Origin: an uncultured SAR116 cluster alpha proteobacterium
Lineage (GTDB): Bacteria; Pseudomonadota; Alphaproteobacteria; Puniceispirillales; Marisalimonadaceae
Assembly: GCA_902625215.1 (NCBI GenBank)
Contig: CACOAO010000002.1
Location: forward strand, 1 to 64,000
DNA: 64,000 nucleotides
Reading direction: 5' to 3'
Within the stretch, counting starts at the first letter, position 1. Each line of letters begins with the position of its first letter. The position numbers and the translations under genes were made by a program. Positions 28,544 through 36,957 of the stretch are shown here, one piece after another. Below the pieces are notes generated by a model, which searched no databases, was not told the origin of the DNA, and saw nothing but the letters and a program-made list of their open reading frames with translations.

Positions 28544-29341
28544 ATGACTGAAATTAAAAAAAATTCGATAATATTACAGAATAAGGGCGGAGTATCTCAC
28601 ATTATTTTAAATCAGCCTGATAAACATAATGCTTTATCACCAACAATGATTGAAGAATTAAGTCATGCTTTTGAAAATCTATCAAAAGATGAGAATACTC
28701 GAGTGTTAATTTTGTCAGCCAATGGAAAATCTTTTTGTGCTGGGGGAGATTTAGATTGGATGAAAAAACAAATTTTTTCTGATAGATCAACTAGAATTAA
28801 AGAAGCTAAAAAATTAGCAATGCTTCTTTTTAAAATGTATAATTTTCCAAAACCTTTAATTGCAAAAGTTGAAGGAAATGCTTTTGGGGGTGGCATTGGA
28901 ATTATATCTGTATGTGATATAGCAGTATCTTTAGATAATATAAAATTAGCACTTACAGAAGCAAAGCTTGGCCTAATTCCAGCTACAATCAGTCCATATG
29001 TGGTTTTGAAAGTTGGATCGAGCAATGCCATAGACATGTTTACCAGTGCCCGCACATTTTCTCCTCAAGAAGGACAAAAAATTGGTTTGATAAAGTCATT
29101 TACTACAAGTGACAAAATAGATGAAACTATAACAAATGAAATTTTACCCTTTTTAAAAAATGCGCCTGCTGCTTTATCTGCTTCAAAAAAACTAGTAAGA
29201 AATTTATCTGTAAAAATAGATGAAAATACAATTCGATTTACAGTTGAAGCTCTAGCAGATGTATGGGAAAATCCTGAGGCAATAGAAGGAATTAATGCTT
29301 TTTTTGAGAAGAGAAAACCAGATTGGTTAATGGAGAAGTAA
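28544..29341 (+). CDS. liuC: Enoyl-CoA hydratase family, probable methylglutaconyl-CoA hydratase
   Basis: A 265-aa crotonase. The oxyanion-hole and CoA motifs are GKSFCAGGDLDWMKKQ near residue 68 and KVEGNAFGGGIGIISVCDIA near 110, followed by the LTEAKLGLIPATISPYV segment containing the catalytic Glu. DLDWM is close to the DLxWM form seen in LiuC-type hydratases, and the location between hmgL and the operon tail supports hydration of 3-methylglutaconyl-CoA to HMG-CoA. Another short-chain enoyl-CoA substrate is possible. The stop codon is immediately followed by the next ATG. Confidence 0.85.
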   Translation: MTEIKKNSIILQNKGGVSHIILNQPDKHNALSPTMIEELSHAFENLSKDENTRVLILSANGKSFCAGGDLDWMKKQIFSDRSTRIKEAKKLAMLLFKMYNFPKPLIAKVEGNAFGGGIGIISVCDIAVSLDNIKLALTEAKLGLIPATISPYVVLKVGSSNAIDMFTSARTFSPQEGQKIGLIKSFTTSDKIDETITNEILPFLKNAPAALSASKKLVRNLSVKIDENTIRFTVEALADVWENPEAIEGINAFFEKRKPDWLMEK

Positions 29342-29938
29342 ATGGCAACGATTACAAAACAAGGCCAAAAGGGTAATTTAACTAAATTAGATCTAGATTA
29401 TGAAGGTACTAAAGATGGAGAAGATCAAGTAAAGAACTACTTAGAAATTGTTCAACAAAAATTGGGCTTTATTCCAAATGTTCTTGCTGCTTTCGCAAAA
29501 TTTCCAAAACAATTTGAAGGTTTTACAAAATTGTACAACGCATTGATGTTAGGTGAGTCTGGGTTAACAAAATTGGAAAGAGAAATGATTGCCGTTACGG
29601 TTTCTTCAGAAAACCATTGCTTTTATTGTTTAGTGGCCCATGGATCTGCAGTTAGAGAATTATCAAATGATCCTCAATTAGGAGAACGTATAGCAGCAAA
29701 CTTCAGGTCTGCAGAATTGCCAAAAAAACAAGAGGAATTACTTAATTTTACAAAAAAATTAACAAAAGACCCATCTGAAATTATTGAAAATGACAGAAAA
29801 AAATTAAGGGATGTTGGATATACAGATAGAGATATTTGGGACATTAGTGCAATTGTTGGTTTGTTTAACATGACTAACAGACTAGCTTCGGCAACCGAAA
29901 TGGAACCAAATAATAATTATCATAATTTAGCAAGATAA
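29342..29938 (+). CDS. AhpD/carboxymuconolactone decarboxylase-like, peroxidase-related protein
   Basis: A 198-aa all-helical protein with the AhpD redox motif as HCFYCLVAH (Cys-x-x-Cys and a His) near residue 98, preceded by LTKLEREMIAVTVSSEN. It resembles the uncharacterised peroxidase-related group (TIGR01926-like), whose members may reduce peroxides or disulfides. It starts directly after the liuC stop (TAAATG) and is followed after 4 bp by an acyl-CoA dehydrogenase, so it is transcribed with the acyl-CoA catabolic genes. One idea is protection against peroxide from flavin enzymes; that is only inference. Confidence 0.78.
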   Translation: MATITKQGQKGNLTKLDLDYEGTKDGEDQVKNYLEIVQQKLGFIPNVLAAFAKFPKQFEGFTKLYNALMLGESGLTKLEREMIAVTVSSENHCFYCLVAHGSAVRELSNDPQLGERIAANFRSAELPKKQEELLNFTKKLTKDPSEIIENDRKKLRDVGYTDRDIWDISAIVGLFNMTNRLASATEMEPNNNYHNLAR

Positions 29939-29942
29939 GTTT

Positions 29943-31109
29943 ATGGAATTCAATCTAAATCAAACTCAGTTATCTATTATTGATGCCGTGAAAAACATTA
30001 TGAAAAATTACGATGATGAATATTGGCTTCAATGCGATAAAGAAAGTCAATTCCCTCAAAAATTTTACGAAGAGGTAGCAAATGGAGGTTGGTTAGGCAT
30101 TTGTATGCCTAAAGAGTTTGGAGGTAGTGATTTAGGTGTGAGTGAGGCATCAATTTTTATGCAAAAAATTTCAGAAACAGGTGGCGGCATGGCCGCAGCA
30201 TCTTCCATACATATTAATATTTTTGGACCACACCCAATAGTAGTGTATGGAAATGAAAAACAAAAAAATGAATGGTTGCCACCATTGATTTTAGGAAAAG
30301 AAAAAACTTGTTTTGGGGTCACTGAACCAGATGCAGGTTTAGATACTGGCAGATTAAAAACATTTGCCAAAAAAATTAACGATGGGTATTTAGTTAATGG
30401 ACAGAAAATTTGGACATCTACTGCTAAAATAGCTGACAAAATACTTTTATTAGCCAGAACTATTCCTATTGAAGAATGTAATAAAAACACAGATGGTTTG
30501 ACTTTGTTTTATACAAATTTAGATAGGGAAAAAATAGAAGTAAGAGAAATCTCCAAAATGGGCAGAGCAGCAGTTGATAGCAACCAAATATTCATAGATA
30601 ATCTTGAAGTACCTGAATTTGACAGAATTGGTGAAGAAGGTAAGGGATTTAAATATATTCTAGACAGCCTTAACCCTGAAAGAATTCTTATTGCCGCAGA
30701 AGCTTTAGGAATCGGTAAAAATGCGTTGTTAAGGGCAGTTAAGTACGCAAATGACAGAGTGGTTTTTAATAGACCTATTGGGAAAAATCAAAGTATTCAA
30801 CACCCATTAGCAGAAAATTGGATTGAATTAGAGGCTGCGGAACTACTAATTGCAAAAGCAGCTTACCAATATGATAAAGGTGAAAACGCAGGAGGATTGG
30901 CTAACGCAGCTAAATATTTTGCAGCTGAAGCTGGCTTTAAAGCAGCCACGCAAGCAGTCGTAACTTTGGGTGGTATGGGATATGCCAAAGAATACCATGT
31001 TGAGAGATTATTGAGAGAATCTTTAATCCCAAAATTGGCACCTGTAAGTGCTCAAATGATCTTAAATTATATCTCTGAACGTGTTCTTGGACTACCAAAA
31101 TCCTATTAA
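29943..31109 (+). CDS. Acyl-CoA dehydrogenase, substrate unknown
   Basis: A 388-aa FAD acyl-CoA dehydrogenase, distinct from the ivd product of the same operon. Family features are CFGVTEPDAGLDT, KIWTSTAKIADKIL, FKYILDSLNPERILIA and VVTLGGMGYAKEYHVERLLRE. At the place where short- and medium-chain enzymes carry the catalytic Glu (YEGT) it has APVSAQMI. A Glu does occur in NPERI, the position used by isovaleryl-CoA dehydrogenase. A branched or alternative substrate is therefore likely. The CaiB-type CoA transferase follows directly, suggesting the pair activates and oxidises one acid. Confidence 0.87.
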   Translation: MEFNLNQTQLSIIDAVKNIMKNYDDEYWLQCDKESQFPQKFYEEVANGGWLGICMPKEFGGSDLGVSEASIFMQKISETGGGMAAASSIHINIFGPHPIVVYGNEKQKNEWLPPLILGKEKTCFGVTEPDAGLDTGRLKTFAKKINDGYLVNGQKIWTSTAKIADKILLLARTIPIEECNKNTDGLTLFYTNLDREKIEVREISKMGRAAVDSNQIFIDNLEVPEFDRIGEEGKGFKYILDSLNPERILIAAEALGIGKNALLRAVKYANDRVVFNRPIGKNQSIQHPLAENWIELEAAELLIAKAAYQYDKGENAGGLANAAKYFAAEAGFKAATQAVVTLGGMGYAKEYHVERLLRESLIPKLAPVSAQMILNYISERVLGLPKSY

Positions 31110-31127
31110 TTGTTAGAAAGTAATATA

Positions 31128-32336
31128 ATGATAGAAAAAAATAAAAATAACCATGTATTAGATGGGATTAAAATTTTAGACCTTACAAGAGTTCTTGGAG
31201 GACCATATGCAACGCAAATACTTGCAGATCACGGAGCTGAAGTGATTAAGATAGAGTCAAAGATTGGTGATGAAGTTAGAGCTTGGGGACCACCTTTTAT
31301 AAATGATATGGCTTCATATTTTATAAACGTTAATAGGAATAAGAAATCTATAGCAATTGATCTTACCAAACAACAAGGAAAAGAAATAATTTTAGAACTT
31401 CTGAAAAATTCAGATATAATAATAGAAAACTTCAAAACTGGCACAATGGAAAAATGGGGCCTTGGTTATGAAGAAGTTTTAAAGAAAAAATTCCCTAGAT
31501 TAATTCATTGTAGAATTTCAGGATTTGGGGCTAAAGGCCCACTTGGTGGAGCTCCAGGCTATGATGCAATAGTTCAAGCTATGACTGGCATGATGTCAGT
31601 AAATGGCCATGCTGACGGAGACGATGTGAGAATTGGAGCTCCAGTAGTAGATATGGGAACTGGGCTTTATTCAACAATAGGAATTTTAATGGCACTTCAA
31701 GAAAGAGAAAAATCTGGCATGGGTCAGTTTTTAGATATGTCTCTCTATGATTCAGCACTTGCGCTTATGCATCCTCATACTGGCAATTATTTTTTGTCAA
31801 ATAAACCAGGCAAAGCTACTGGAAATGCACATCCAAATATTTCACCATATGATAAATTCAAAACAGCAACTAATGAGATTTTTATGGGAATTGGAAACGA
31901 TGCTGGTTTTGTAAGACTCTGTAAAGCCTTAGATTTAGATCATCTTGCAAAAGATGAAAGATTTTTAACTAATGGTGATAGAGTAGAAAACAGAATAGAA
32001 CTAACCAAATATTTAGAAGATGCTCTACGTGAAGTAGATGGGGTTGAATTTTCAGAAAAACTATTGTCAGCAGGCGTTCCTGCAGGACCCGTAAGGAATA
32101 TAGAAGAGGCTCTAAATCATCCTCAAACAAAAGAAAGGGAGATGACTATCTCAAAAGAGGATTACAAAGGTGTTTCTTCACCAATTAAGTTTAGTAGATC
32201 TAAAGCCGTTGGAGTTAAACATAAACCTCCTGTTATTGGTGAACATACAAGAGAAGTTTTAAGAGATAATGGTTACAAAGAGGATGATATTAATATGCTT
32301 TTTGAAAATGATGTTATTTTTGAAAATAATTCTTAA
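31128..32336 (+). CDS. Family III CoA transferase (CaiB/BaiF)
   Basis: A CoA transferase of the formyl-CoA/carnitine type moving CoA between carboxylic acids. Typical stretches are GIKILDLTRVLGGPYATQILADHGAEVIKIE, RNKKSIAIDLTKQQG, and PGYDAIVQAMTG with the catalytic aspartate. GVPAGPVRNIEEALNHPQ stands near the C-terminus. The ORF track begins at a TTG at 31110 that touches the previous stop. I prefer the ATG at 31128 (MIEKNKNN), giving 402 aa, the usual family length. Last gene of the nine-gene plus-strand run; the convergent aroE-like gene begins at the next base. Confidence 0.88.
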   Translation: MIEKNKNNHVLDGIKILDLTRVLGGPYATQILADHGAEVIKIESKIGDEVRAWGPPFINDMASYFINVNRNKKSIAIDLTKQQGKEIILELLKNSDIIIENFKTGTMEKWGLGYEEVLKKKFPRLIHCRISGFGAKGPLGGAPGYDAIVQAMTGMMSVNGHADGDDVRIGAPVVDMGTGLYSTIGILMALQEREKSGMGQFLDMSLYDSALALMHPHTGNYFLSNKPGKATGNAHPNISPYDKFKTATNEIFMGIGNDAGFVRLCKALDLDHLAKDERFLTNGDRVENRIELTKYLEDALREVDGVEFSEKLLSAGVPAGPVRNIEEALNHPQTKEREMTISKEDYKGVSSPIKFSRSKAVGVKHKPPVIGEHTREVLRDNGYKEDDINMLFENDVIFENNS

Positions 32337-33188
32337 TTAAATATATAGCTTATTGAAATAATGATCTCGTAATTCATGTATGTGATTTTTAAGCTCATAT
32401 TTATTTTCTTTAGTCTCAGTAAAAATTAAAAAAGCATCTATTGCTTGAAAAATAAAAAGATCTATGCCTGAAATAATTTTTGCTCCAACTTGCTCTCCTT
32501 TCTTAATGAAATCAGTTTTCGCAGGAGTGTACACTACATCAAAAATCCATTGTGTTTTATTAGGCGCAAGATCGACCAAAGGGCATCCTGGAAAGTCATA
32601 ATGACCAACGGGTGTACAATTAATTATACCATCAAAGCTAGATAAATTTTTTTCTATTTGATCAGATTTGATAAAAACACAATTTGTATTTAACAGATTT
32701 AAATCCTTAGATAAGCTGTCTGCTTTTATTTCATCTTTATCAACTAGAAAAATCTTTTTTACTCCAAGAGAAGCTAAACCAAAAGCAATAGCCCTCCCCA
32801 CTCCACCAGCACCAAATACCAGAATTGTTCCAGGAGCATTATTACCAAAATGAAAATTATAAGTTTTTAAAAAACCTGTATAGTCTGTATTTTCAGCCGT
32901 GGTTTGTTTTGTAAATAAAAGAGTATTTGCTGATCCAACATTTTTTGAGTTCTTAGATACATCTTCTACGTATTTAATTACTTTTTCTTTAAATGGAAAT
33001 GTAATATTCACTCCTTTGAAGCCCAAAACTCTGAGTTCCTCTAATAAAACTTTAAAATAAGTTTCTTCTTTATCTTTCAAATCAAACAATAAATAATCTA
33101 GAGAAATTCCAAATATTTTTGCAATACGGTTATGAATGTCGGGAGCATTTGAAGATGAAATATTATTGCCTATTAATCCAATTTTCAT
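32337..33188 (-). CDS. Shikimate/quinate dehydrogenase family protein
   Basis: A 283-aa two-domain NAD(P) dehydrogenase of the AroE family. The substrate domain has ISSSNAPDIHN near residue 10 (family S-x-S...HN), NITFPFKEKV with the catalytic lysine near 67, and ENTDYTGF near 99. The cofactor domain has FGAGGVGRAI near 126, followed by a DKDE strand end, which suggests NAD rather than NADP. GHYDFPGCPL and GIDLFIFQA are C-terminal family segments. The serine-rich opening differs from the usual HSxSP, so it may be a paralogue (quinate-type or catabolic) rather than the biosynthetic aroE. No other aromatic-pathway gene is nearby. Confidence 0.82.
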   Translation of the reverse strand: MKIGLIGNNISSSNAPDIHNRIAKIFGISLDYLLFDLKDKEETYFKVLLEELRVLGFKGVNITFPFKEKVIKYVEDVSKNSKNVGSANTLLFTKQTTAENTDYTGFLKTYNFHFGNNAPGTILVFGAGGVGRAIAFGLASLGVKKIFLVDKDEIKADSLSKDLNLLNTNCVFIKSDQIEKNLSSFDGIINCTPVGHYDFPGCPLVDLAPNKTQWIFDVVYTPAKTDFIKKGEQVGAKIISGIDLFIFQAIDAFLIFTETKENKYELKNHIHELRDHYFNKLYI

Positions 33189-33191
33189 AAT

Positions 33192-33974
33192 CTAAATCGA
33201 CCTTTGGATAAGACGTATTACAATTGTACCAAACCATCTTTCCACCTGAACTCTAACGGGAATATAATCATTATTTGAATTTTTACCAAAAAATACTTTG
33301 AAATCAGAAATCTTATCTTCACTTGGTTTCCATTTAGTTTTAAGTCTATGACCACCTATTGGGAAAACTCTTAACCCACAAATCAGCACATTGCCTCTAT
33401 ATGATTTAGGTCTGTCATTATCAATTGTGCTATTTCCAATTGTTTTAATTTTTAAATCATATCGTCTTCTTCCATCGAAAACTTTGAATTTTTTGTCACA
33501 AACATTTTCTTTATTAATTTTTTCAATAACTCTAATGAACGCTGTTATTGGGTCAATTACATTAATCAAACTTGAATTTTGAATTTCATGGTATTTTTCA
33601 AGATCTATAATCGGAACATTTACATAACTTACATTATTATAATCGTTGACCCATGTAATATCCGTAGTCCTTTTTTTCTTATTAAATAATCCACTAGCCG
33701 AAAATTTATTTGGCAACCAAGAACCTGTATCTTTAATTGATGACGATTTTAGTTCACCTTTATATTCGTATAACGTGTCTAAAATGCCAGCAGTTTGTGA
33801 CTTAATATTTATATTTAAATTTTGAGATCCTAAACTAAAAAAAACTTCTGCTTTACCAACAATAAAATTTCCAAATTGAACTTCATAATAATAATTTTCT
33901 TGCTTAGCATTGACTGAAAAATTTAGTGAAGAAAAAACTATAAAAAAAATTAACACATTAAAAAAAATATTCAT
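33192..33974 (-). CDS. DUF3108-family exported protein
   Basis: A 260-aa protein with a signal peptide (NVLIFFIVFSSLNFSVNAKQ) and the beta-rich pattern of the DUF3108 family: YYYEVQFGNFIVGKAEVFF at the start of the mature chain, ILDTLYEYKGELKSS, then LPNKFSASG and TDITW. Near the end come ICGLRVFPIGGHR and PVRVQVERWFGTIVIRL. Members are periplasmic proteins of unknown role, common in alphaproteobacteria. It is separated by only 3 bp from the aroE-like gene downstream and 10 bp from the NrtS-like gene upstream, so all three may be one transcript. Confidence 0.8.
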   Translation of the reverse strand: MNIFFNVLIFFIVFSSLNFSVNAKQENYYYEVQFGNFIVGKAEVFFSLGSQNLNINIKSQTAGILDTLYEYKGELKSSSIKDTGSWLPNKFSASGLFNKKKRTTDITWVNDYNNVSYVNVPIIDLEKYHEIQNSSLINVIDPITAFIRVIEKINKENVCDKKFKVFDGRRRYDLKIKTIGNSTIDNDRPKSYRGNVLICGLRVFPIGGHRLKTKWKPSEDKISDFKVFFGKNSNNDYIPVRVQVERWFGTIVIRLIQRSI

Positions 33975-33984
33975 AATTGGCTTT

Positions 33985-34212
33985 TTATCTAATTGTTGAT
34001 TGCTCTTCTTTAATTGCTAGAACCGATGAAATAGTTGAAACACAAAATGGTACACAAAAAGTAATTAAGATTTTAATCCAATTTGTTACTATCATCGTTC
34101 CTAAAAAAATATGATCCCCATGATTAATAATTGCCAAAACAATACCCAATATCAAAGCCATTTTAAAAGCTCTAAAAAAAACATCTTTTCTAAATGCTAT
34201 ATGAAACACCAA
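33985..34212 (-). CDS. NrtS-like small membrane protein
   Basis: A 75-aa protein with two membrane spans, ALILGIVLAIINHGD and IKILITFCVPFCVSTISSV. The INxGD turn between the helices and the WxKxLxTxxVPxxVST pattern in the second helix match what I recall of the NrtS nitrate/nitrite transporter family of cyanobacteria and proteobacteria. The start is uncertain: TTG at 34212 or GTG at 34209, both just behind GGTGGGAAG. No nitrate-assimilation gene is nearby, so transport specificity is inferred from the family only. Confidence 0.62.
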   Translation of the reverse strand: MVFHIAFRKDVFFRAFKMALILGIVLAIINHGDHIFLGTMIVTNWIKILITFCVPFCVSTISSVLAIKEEQSTIR

Positions 34213-34306
34213 CTTCCCACCGAAAAATTTATATTATTTGCAAAAATTAACATAATATACAAAACTTAAAATTGTAATAAATTTAAAAGTTATTTTGGGT
34301 GAAATT

Positions 34307-34612
34307 ATGTTAATAAAAATTTTTGTTAGAACCTTTGCGTCTACTGAAGATTGTGAATTATTCGAATCCATACTTGAGACTAGATGGCCTAATTTACTTC
34401 AACAAGTAAAAGGAGTGAGATTTAGAGCTATGAAAAATCCGCAGACACCTAATGTAAGTGTTGTCTTATGGGAATTTCCTGATGCAGATTCAATGAGAAA
34501 AATTGATAAATTAATTGACGAAAATATAGCTAAATATGTCAAAACCTTATCACCTAAAACAATTCACTTCGTTGGTGGAGTTACTCAAGATTTTGGTGAA
34601 ACAACTTTTTAG
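34307..34612 (+). CDS. Small (101 aa) protein, possible dimeric alpha/beta-barrel fold
   Basis: I do not recognise this protein. The ORF track starts at TTG 34295, but the ATG at 34307 is better because GGGTGA lies just before it. It begins with a beta strand (LIKIFVRTF), then an amphipathic helix, then VSVVLWEFPDADSM, a layout reminiscent of small dimeric alpha/beta-barrel (antibiotic-monooxygenase-like) proteins. It stands 8 bp before an aminotransferase gene. A second roughly 100-aa protein of similar layout follows that gene, suggesting the three act together. Confidence 0.55.
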   Translation: MLIKIFVRTFASTEDCELFESILETRWPNLLQQVKGVRFRAMKNPQTPNVSVVLWEFPDADSMRKIDKLIDENIAKYVKTLSPKTIHFVGGVTQDFGETTF

Positions 34613-34620
34613 GAAACAAT

Positions 34621-35952
34621 ATGAAACGTAGTAATATTTTTCCAAGACATTCAAATTATGATCTACCCACAGCTATTAAAGGTGAAGGATGTTATATTAT
34701 AGATGATAATGGGAAAAAATATATTGATGGGTCAGGTGGTGCTGCTGTGTCTTGCTTAGGTCATTCTGACAATACTGTAAAAGAAGCAATTATTAATCAA
34801 ACGGAAAAATTAGCTTATGCCCATACATCTTTTTTTACTAACGAACCTGCTGAAAAATTAGCAAATTTATTAGCTAAAATTTCTCCATCTGGACTGGATA
34901 AAGTATACCTTGTTTCAAGTGGTTCTGAAGCGGTAGAGGCATCAATAAAACTTGCAAAACAATATTTTATTGAAGTAGGAAAACCAAAAAAAAACAAGGT
35001 TATATCTAGACAACAAAGTTATCATGGAAACACTCTTGGAGCTTTAGCATCTGGGGGTAATATTTGGAGAAGAAATTTTTTTGAAGAATTACTAATTGAA
35101 ACCAGCTTAATTTCACCTTGTTACATATATAGAAATAAAAGATCAGACGAAACAGAATGGGATTATGGACAAAGAGTTGCAAAAGAATTAGAAGATGAAA
35201 TTTTAAATCTGGGCCCAGATAATGTTATGGCTTTTATTGCAGAGACAGTTGTTGGAGCAACTGCTGGTGCTCTTACAGCCGTACCAGGATATTTCAAGCT
35301 TATAAGAGAAATTTGTAATAAATACGATGTTTTATTAATTTTAGATGAAGTTATGTGTGGTATGGGAAGAACAGGATCTTTATTTGCTTGCGATGATGAA
35401 CTAGTTATTCCTGACATTATTACTATCGCTAAAGGTTTGGGAGCAGGATATCAACCAATTGGAGCTATGATATGTCAAAATCATATATATGATGCAATAG
35501 AAAGTGGATCTGGATTTTTTCAACATGGACACACATATCTTGGTCATCCTGTAGCATGTGCAGCTTCATATGCGGTTTTAGGTAAATTAATAAATGATAA
35601 TTATCCATCTAAAGTAAGAGAAAAAGGTAACTTACTTCTAGAAAGCTTAACAAGATCATTAGGCCAAAATCAATATATTGGAGATATTAGAGGCAGAGGT
35701 TTATTCAGAGCTATAGAACTTGTAACTGACAGGTCAACTAAAGAGCCTTTTCCTAAAAAATTAAATGTAGCAGGAAAAATTAAGAAAAAGGCTTTAGACG
35801 AAGGGTTAATTTGCTATCCAATGCAGGGAACAATAGATGGAGAAAATGGCGATCATATCCTTGTTGCACCTCCATTTATAATAAATGAAACTGAAATTAA
35901 TGAAATTTCTGAAAAACTAAAAAATGCTATTGATTCCGTTTGCAAATTTTGA
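34621..35952 (+). CDS. Class III PLP-dependent aminotransferase
   Basis: A 443-aa fold-type I aminotransferase of class III. Visible are GSGGAAVSCLGHSD near residue 38, VSSGSEAVEASIKLAKQYF near 97, SYHGNTLGALASGG, ILDEVMCGMGRTGSLFAC with the cofactor-binding Asp near 240, and the PLP lysine in TIAKGLGAGYQPIGA near 270. GHTYLGHPVACAA follows. These enzymes usually use omega-amino acids, diamines, beta-alanine or taurine-like amines with pyruvate or 2-oxoglutarate. The substrate here is unknown. It is sandwiched between two small unrecognised genes and convergent to a liv-type ABC transporter. Confidence 0.87.
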   Translation: MKRSNIFPRHSNYDLPTAIKGEGCYIIDDNGKKYIDGSGGAAVSCLGHSDNTVKEAIINQTEKLAYAHTSFFTNEPAEKLANLLAKISPSGLDKVYLVSSGSEAVEASIKLAKQYFIEVGKPKKNKVISRQQSYHGNTLGALASGGNIWRRNFFEELLIETSLISPCYIYRNKRSDETEWDYGQRVAKELEDEILNLGPDNVMAFIAETVVGATAGALTAVPGYFKLIREICNKYDVLLILDEVMCGMGRTGSLFACDDELVIPDIITIAKGLGAGYQPIGAMICQNHIYDAIESGSGFFQHGHTYLGHPVACAASYAVLGKLINDNYPSKVREKGNLLLESLTRSLGQNQYIGDIRGRGLFRAIELVTDRSTKEPFPKKLNVAGKIKKKALDEGLICYPMQGTIDGENGDHILVAPPFIINETEINEISEKLKNAIDSVCKF

Positions 35953-35964
35953 TTTGATAATTTT

Positions 35965-36267
35965 ATGTATTTAAGAATAATTACAATTAAATGTCCCAAT
36001 CAAACAGCAAAAAAAGCTCTAAAACTACTTAACAAACAAGTGGCAAATGAACAAATGAAAGTTGGTCTTGTAAAACAAACAACTGTTGATATTTCTGATA
36101 CAAATTTTCTTGCTGTGAAATATTGGATCTCAAAGTCTCACTTTGAAAAAGGCAGAAAAAATTGGATAAAAGTAAGTCAAGAATTTAATGAAATGGGGGC
36201 AATTGTCTCTGGTGTTGGGGGTGAAGCTGATATTAATATGTTAGATGATTTCAAGAATCATGTCTAA
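35965..36267 (+). CDS. Small (100 aa) protein, possible alpha/beta-barrel fold
   Basis: Not recognised. The chain alternates strand and helix: MYLRIITIKC, a long basic helix, LVKQTTVDISDTNFLAVKYWI, a second helix, then GAIVSGVGGEADI. This layout is like that of the 101-aa protein on the other side of the aminotransferase, though direct sequence similarity is weak. It begins 12 bp after the aminotransferase stop, and its stop touches the livF stop on the opposite strand. A subunit or accessory role with the aminotransferase is a guess from position. Confidence 0.55.
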   Translation: MYLRIITIKCPNQTAKKALKLLNKQVANEQMKVGLVKQTTVDISDTNFLAVKYWISKSHFEKGRKNWIKVSQEFNEMGAIVSGVGGEADINMLDDFKNHV

Positions 36268-36957
36268 CTAAACACCTAAATGTCTCTGAGCAATTTCACT
36301 TGTTAATTCGTTTGAAAAACCATCCCATACTGTTTTTCCTTTTTCTAAAATATAAAATTTATCAGCTAAATCTTGGAGTTGTTTAAGTGATTTATCAATT
36401 ATTAAAATTGAAACGCCTTTACTTTTTAAAATTGTTATAACTTTCCATATTTCTGATCTTATAGTTGGAGACAAGCCTTCAGTAGCTTCATCTAAAATAA
36501 GTAAATCTGGGTTTGTCATCAAAGCCCTTCCAATTACTAGCATTTGTTGTTCACCACCAGATAACGTAGACGCGCTTTGATATTTTCTTTCAGCCAATTT
36601 TGGAAATAAATGAAAAACCATTTCTAACGTCCATTCTCCTTCTACCGAAGTTGCTGTAAGGTTCTCTAAAACTGTTAAATTTGTAAATGCTCTTCTACCT
36701 TCTGGTACAAGACCAATTCCTAGTTGAGCAATTTTATAACTTGGTTGGTTTGCAATAGAAATATTTTTAAACTTAATCTCACCCTTATAACTACTTATTA
36801 AACCGCAAATAGACCTAATAGTTGTAGATTTTCCCATACCATTTCTACCAAGAAGCGCAACCACTTCCCCCTTATTTATTTCTAGATTAACGTCAAAAAG
36901 AGCTTGACTTAGACCGTACCATGACTGCAGGTCATTTATTTCAAGAAGTTTTTCCAT
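36268..36957 (-). CDS. livF: Branched-chain amino acid-type ABC transporter ATPase
   Basis: An ABC ATPase of the LivF type, about 229 aa. Walker A is LLGRNGMGKST near residue 36, the signature motif is STLSGGEQQM near 133, and Walker B is DLLILDEATEGL near 153, with GLVPEGRRAFTNLTVLENL typical of LivF. The ORF track begins with TTG, but the ATG one codon later overlaps the livG stop (TGATG) and is the likely start. It pairs with LivG to energise uptake through LivHM. Last gene of the liv operon, abutting the convergent 100-aa gene. Confidence 0.93.
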   Translation of the reverse strand: MEKLLEINDLQSWYGLSQALFDVNLEINKGEVVALLGRNGMGKSTTIRSICGLISSYKGEIKFKNISIANQPSYKIAQLGIGLVPEGRRAFTNLTVLENLTATSVEGEWTLEMVFHLFPKLAERKYQSASTLSGGEQQMLVIGRALMTNPDLLILDEATEGLSPTIRSEIWKVITILKSKGVSILIIDKSLKQLQDLADKFYILEKGKTVWDGFSNELTSEIAQRHLGV

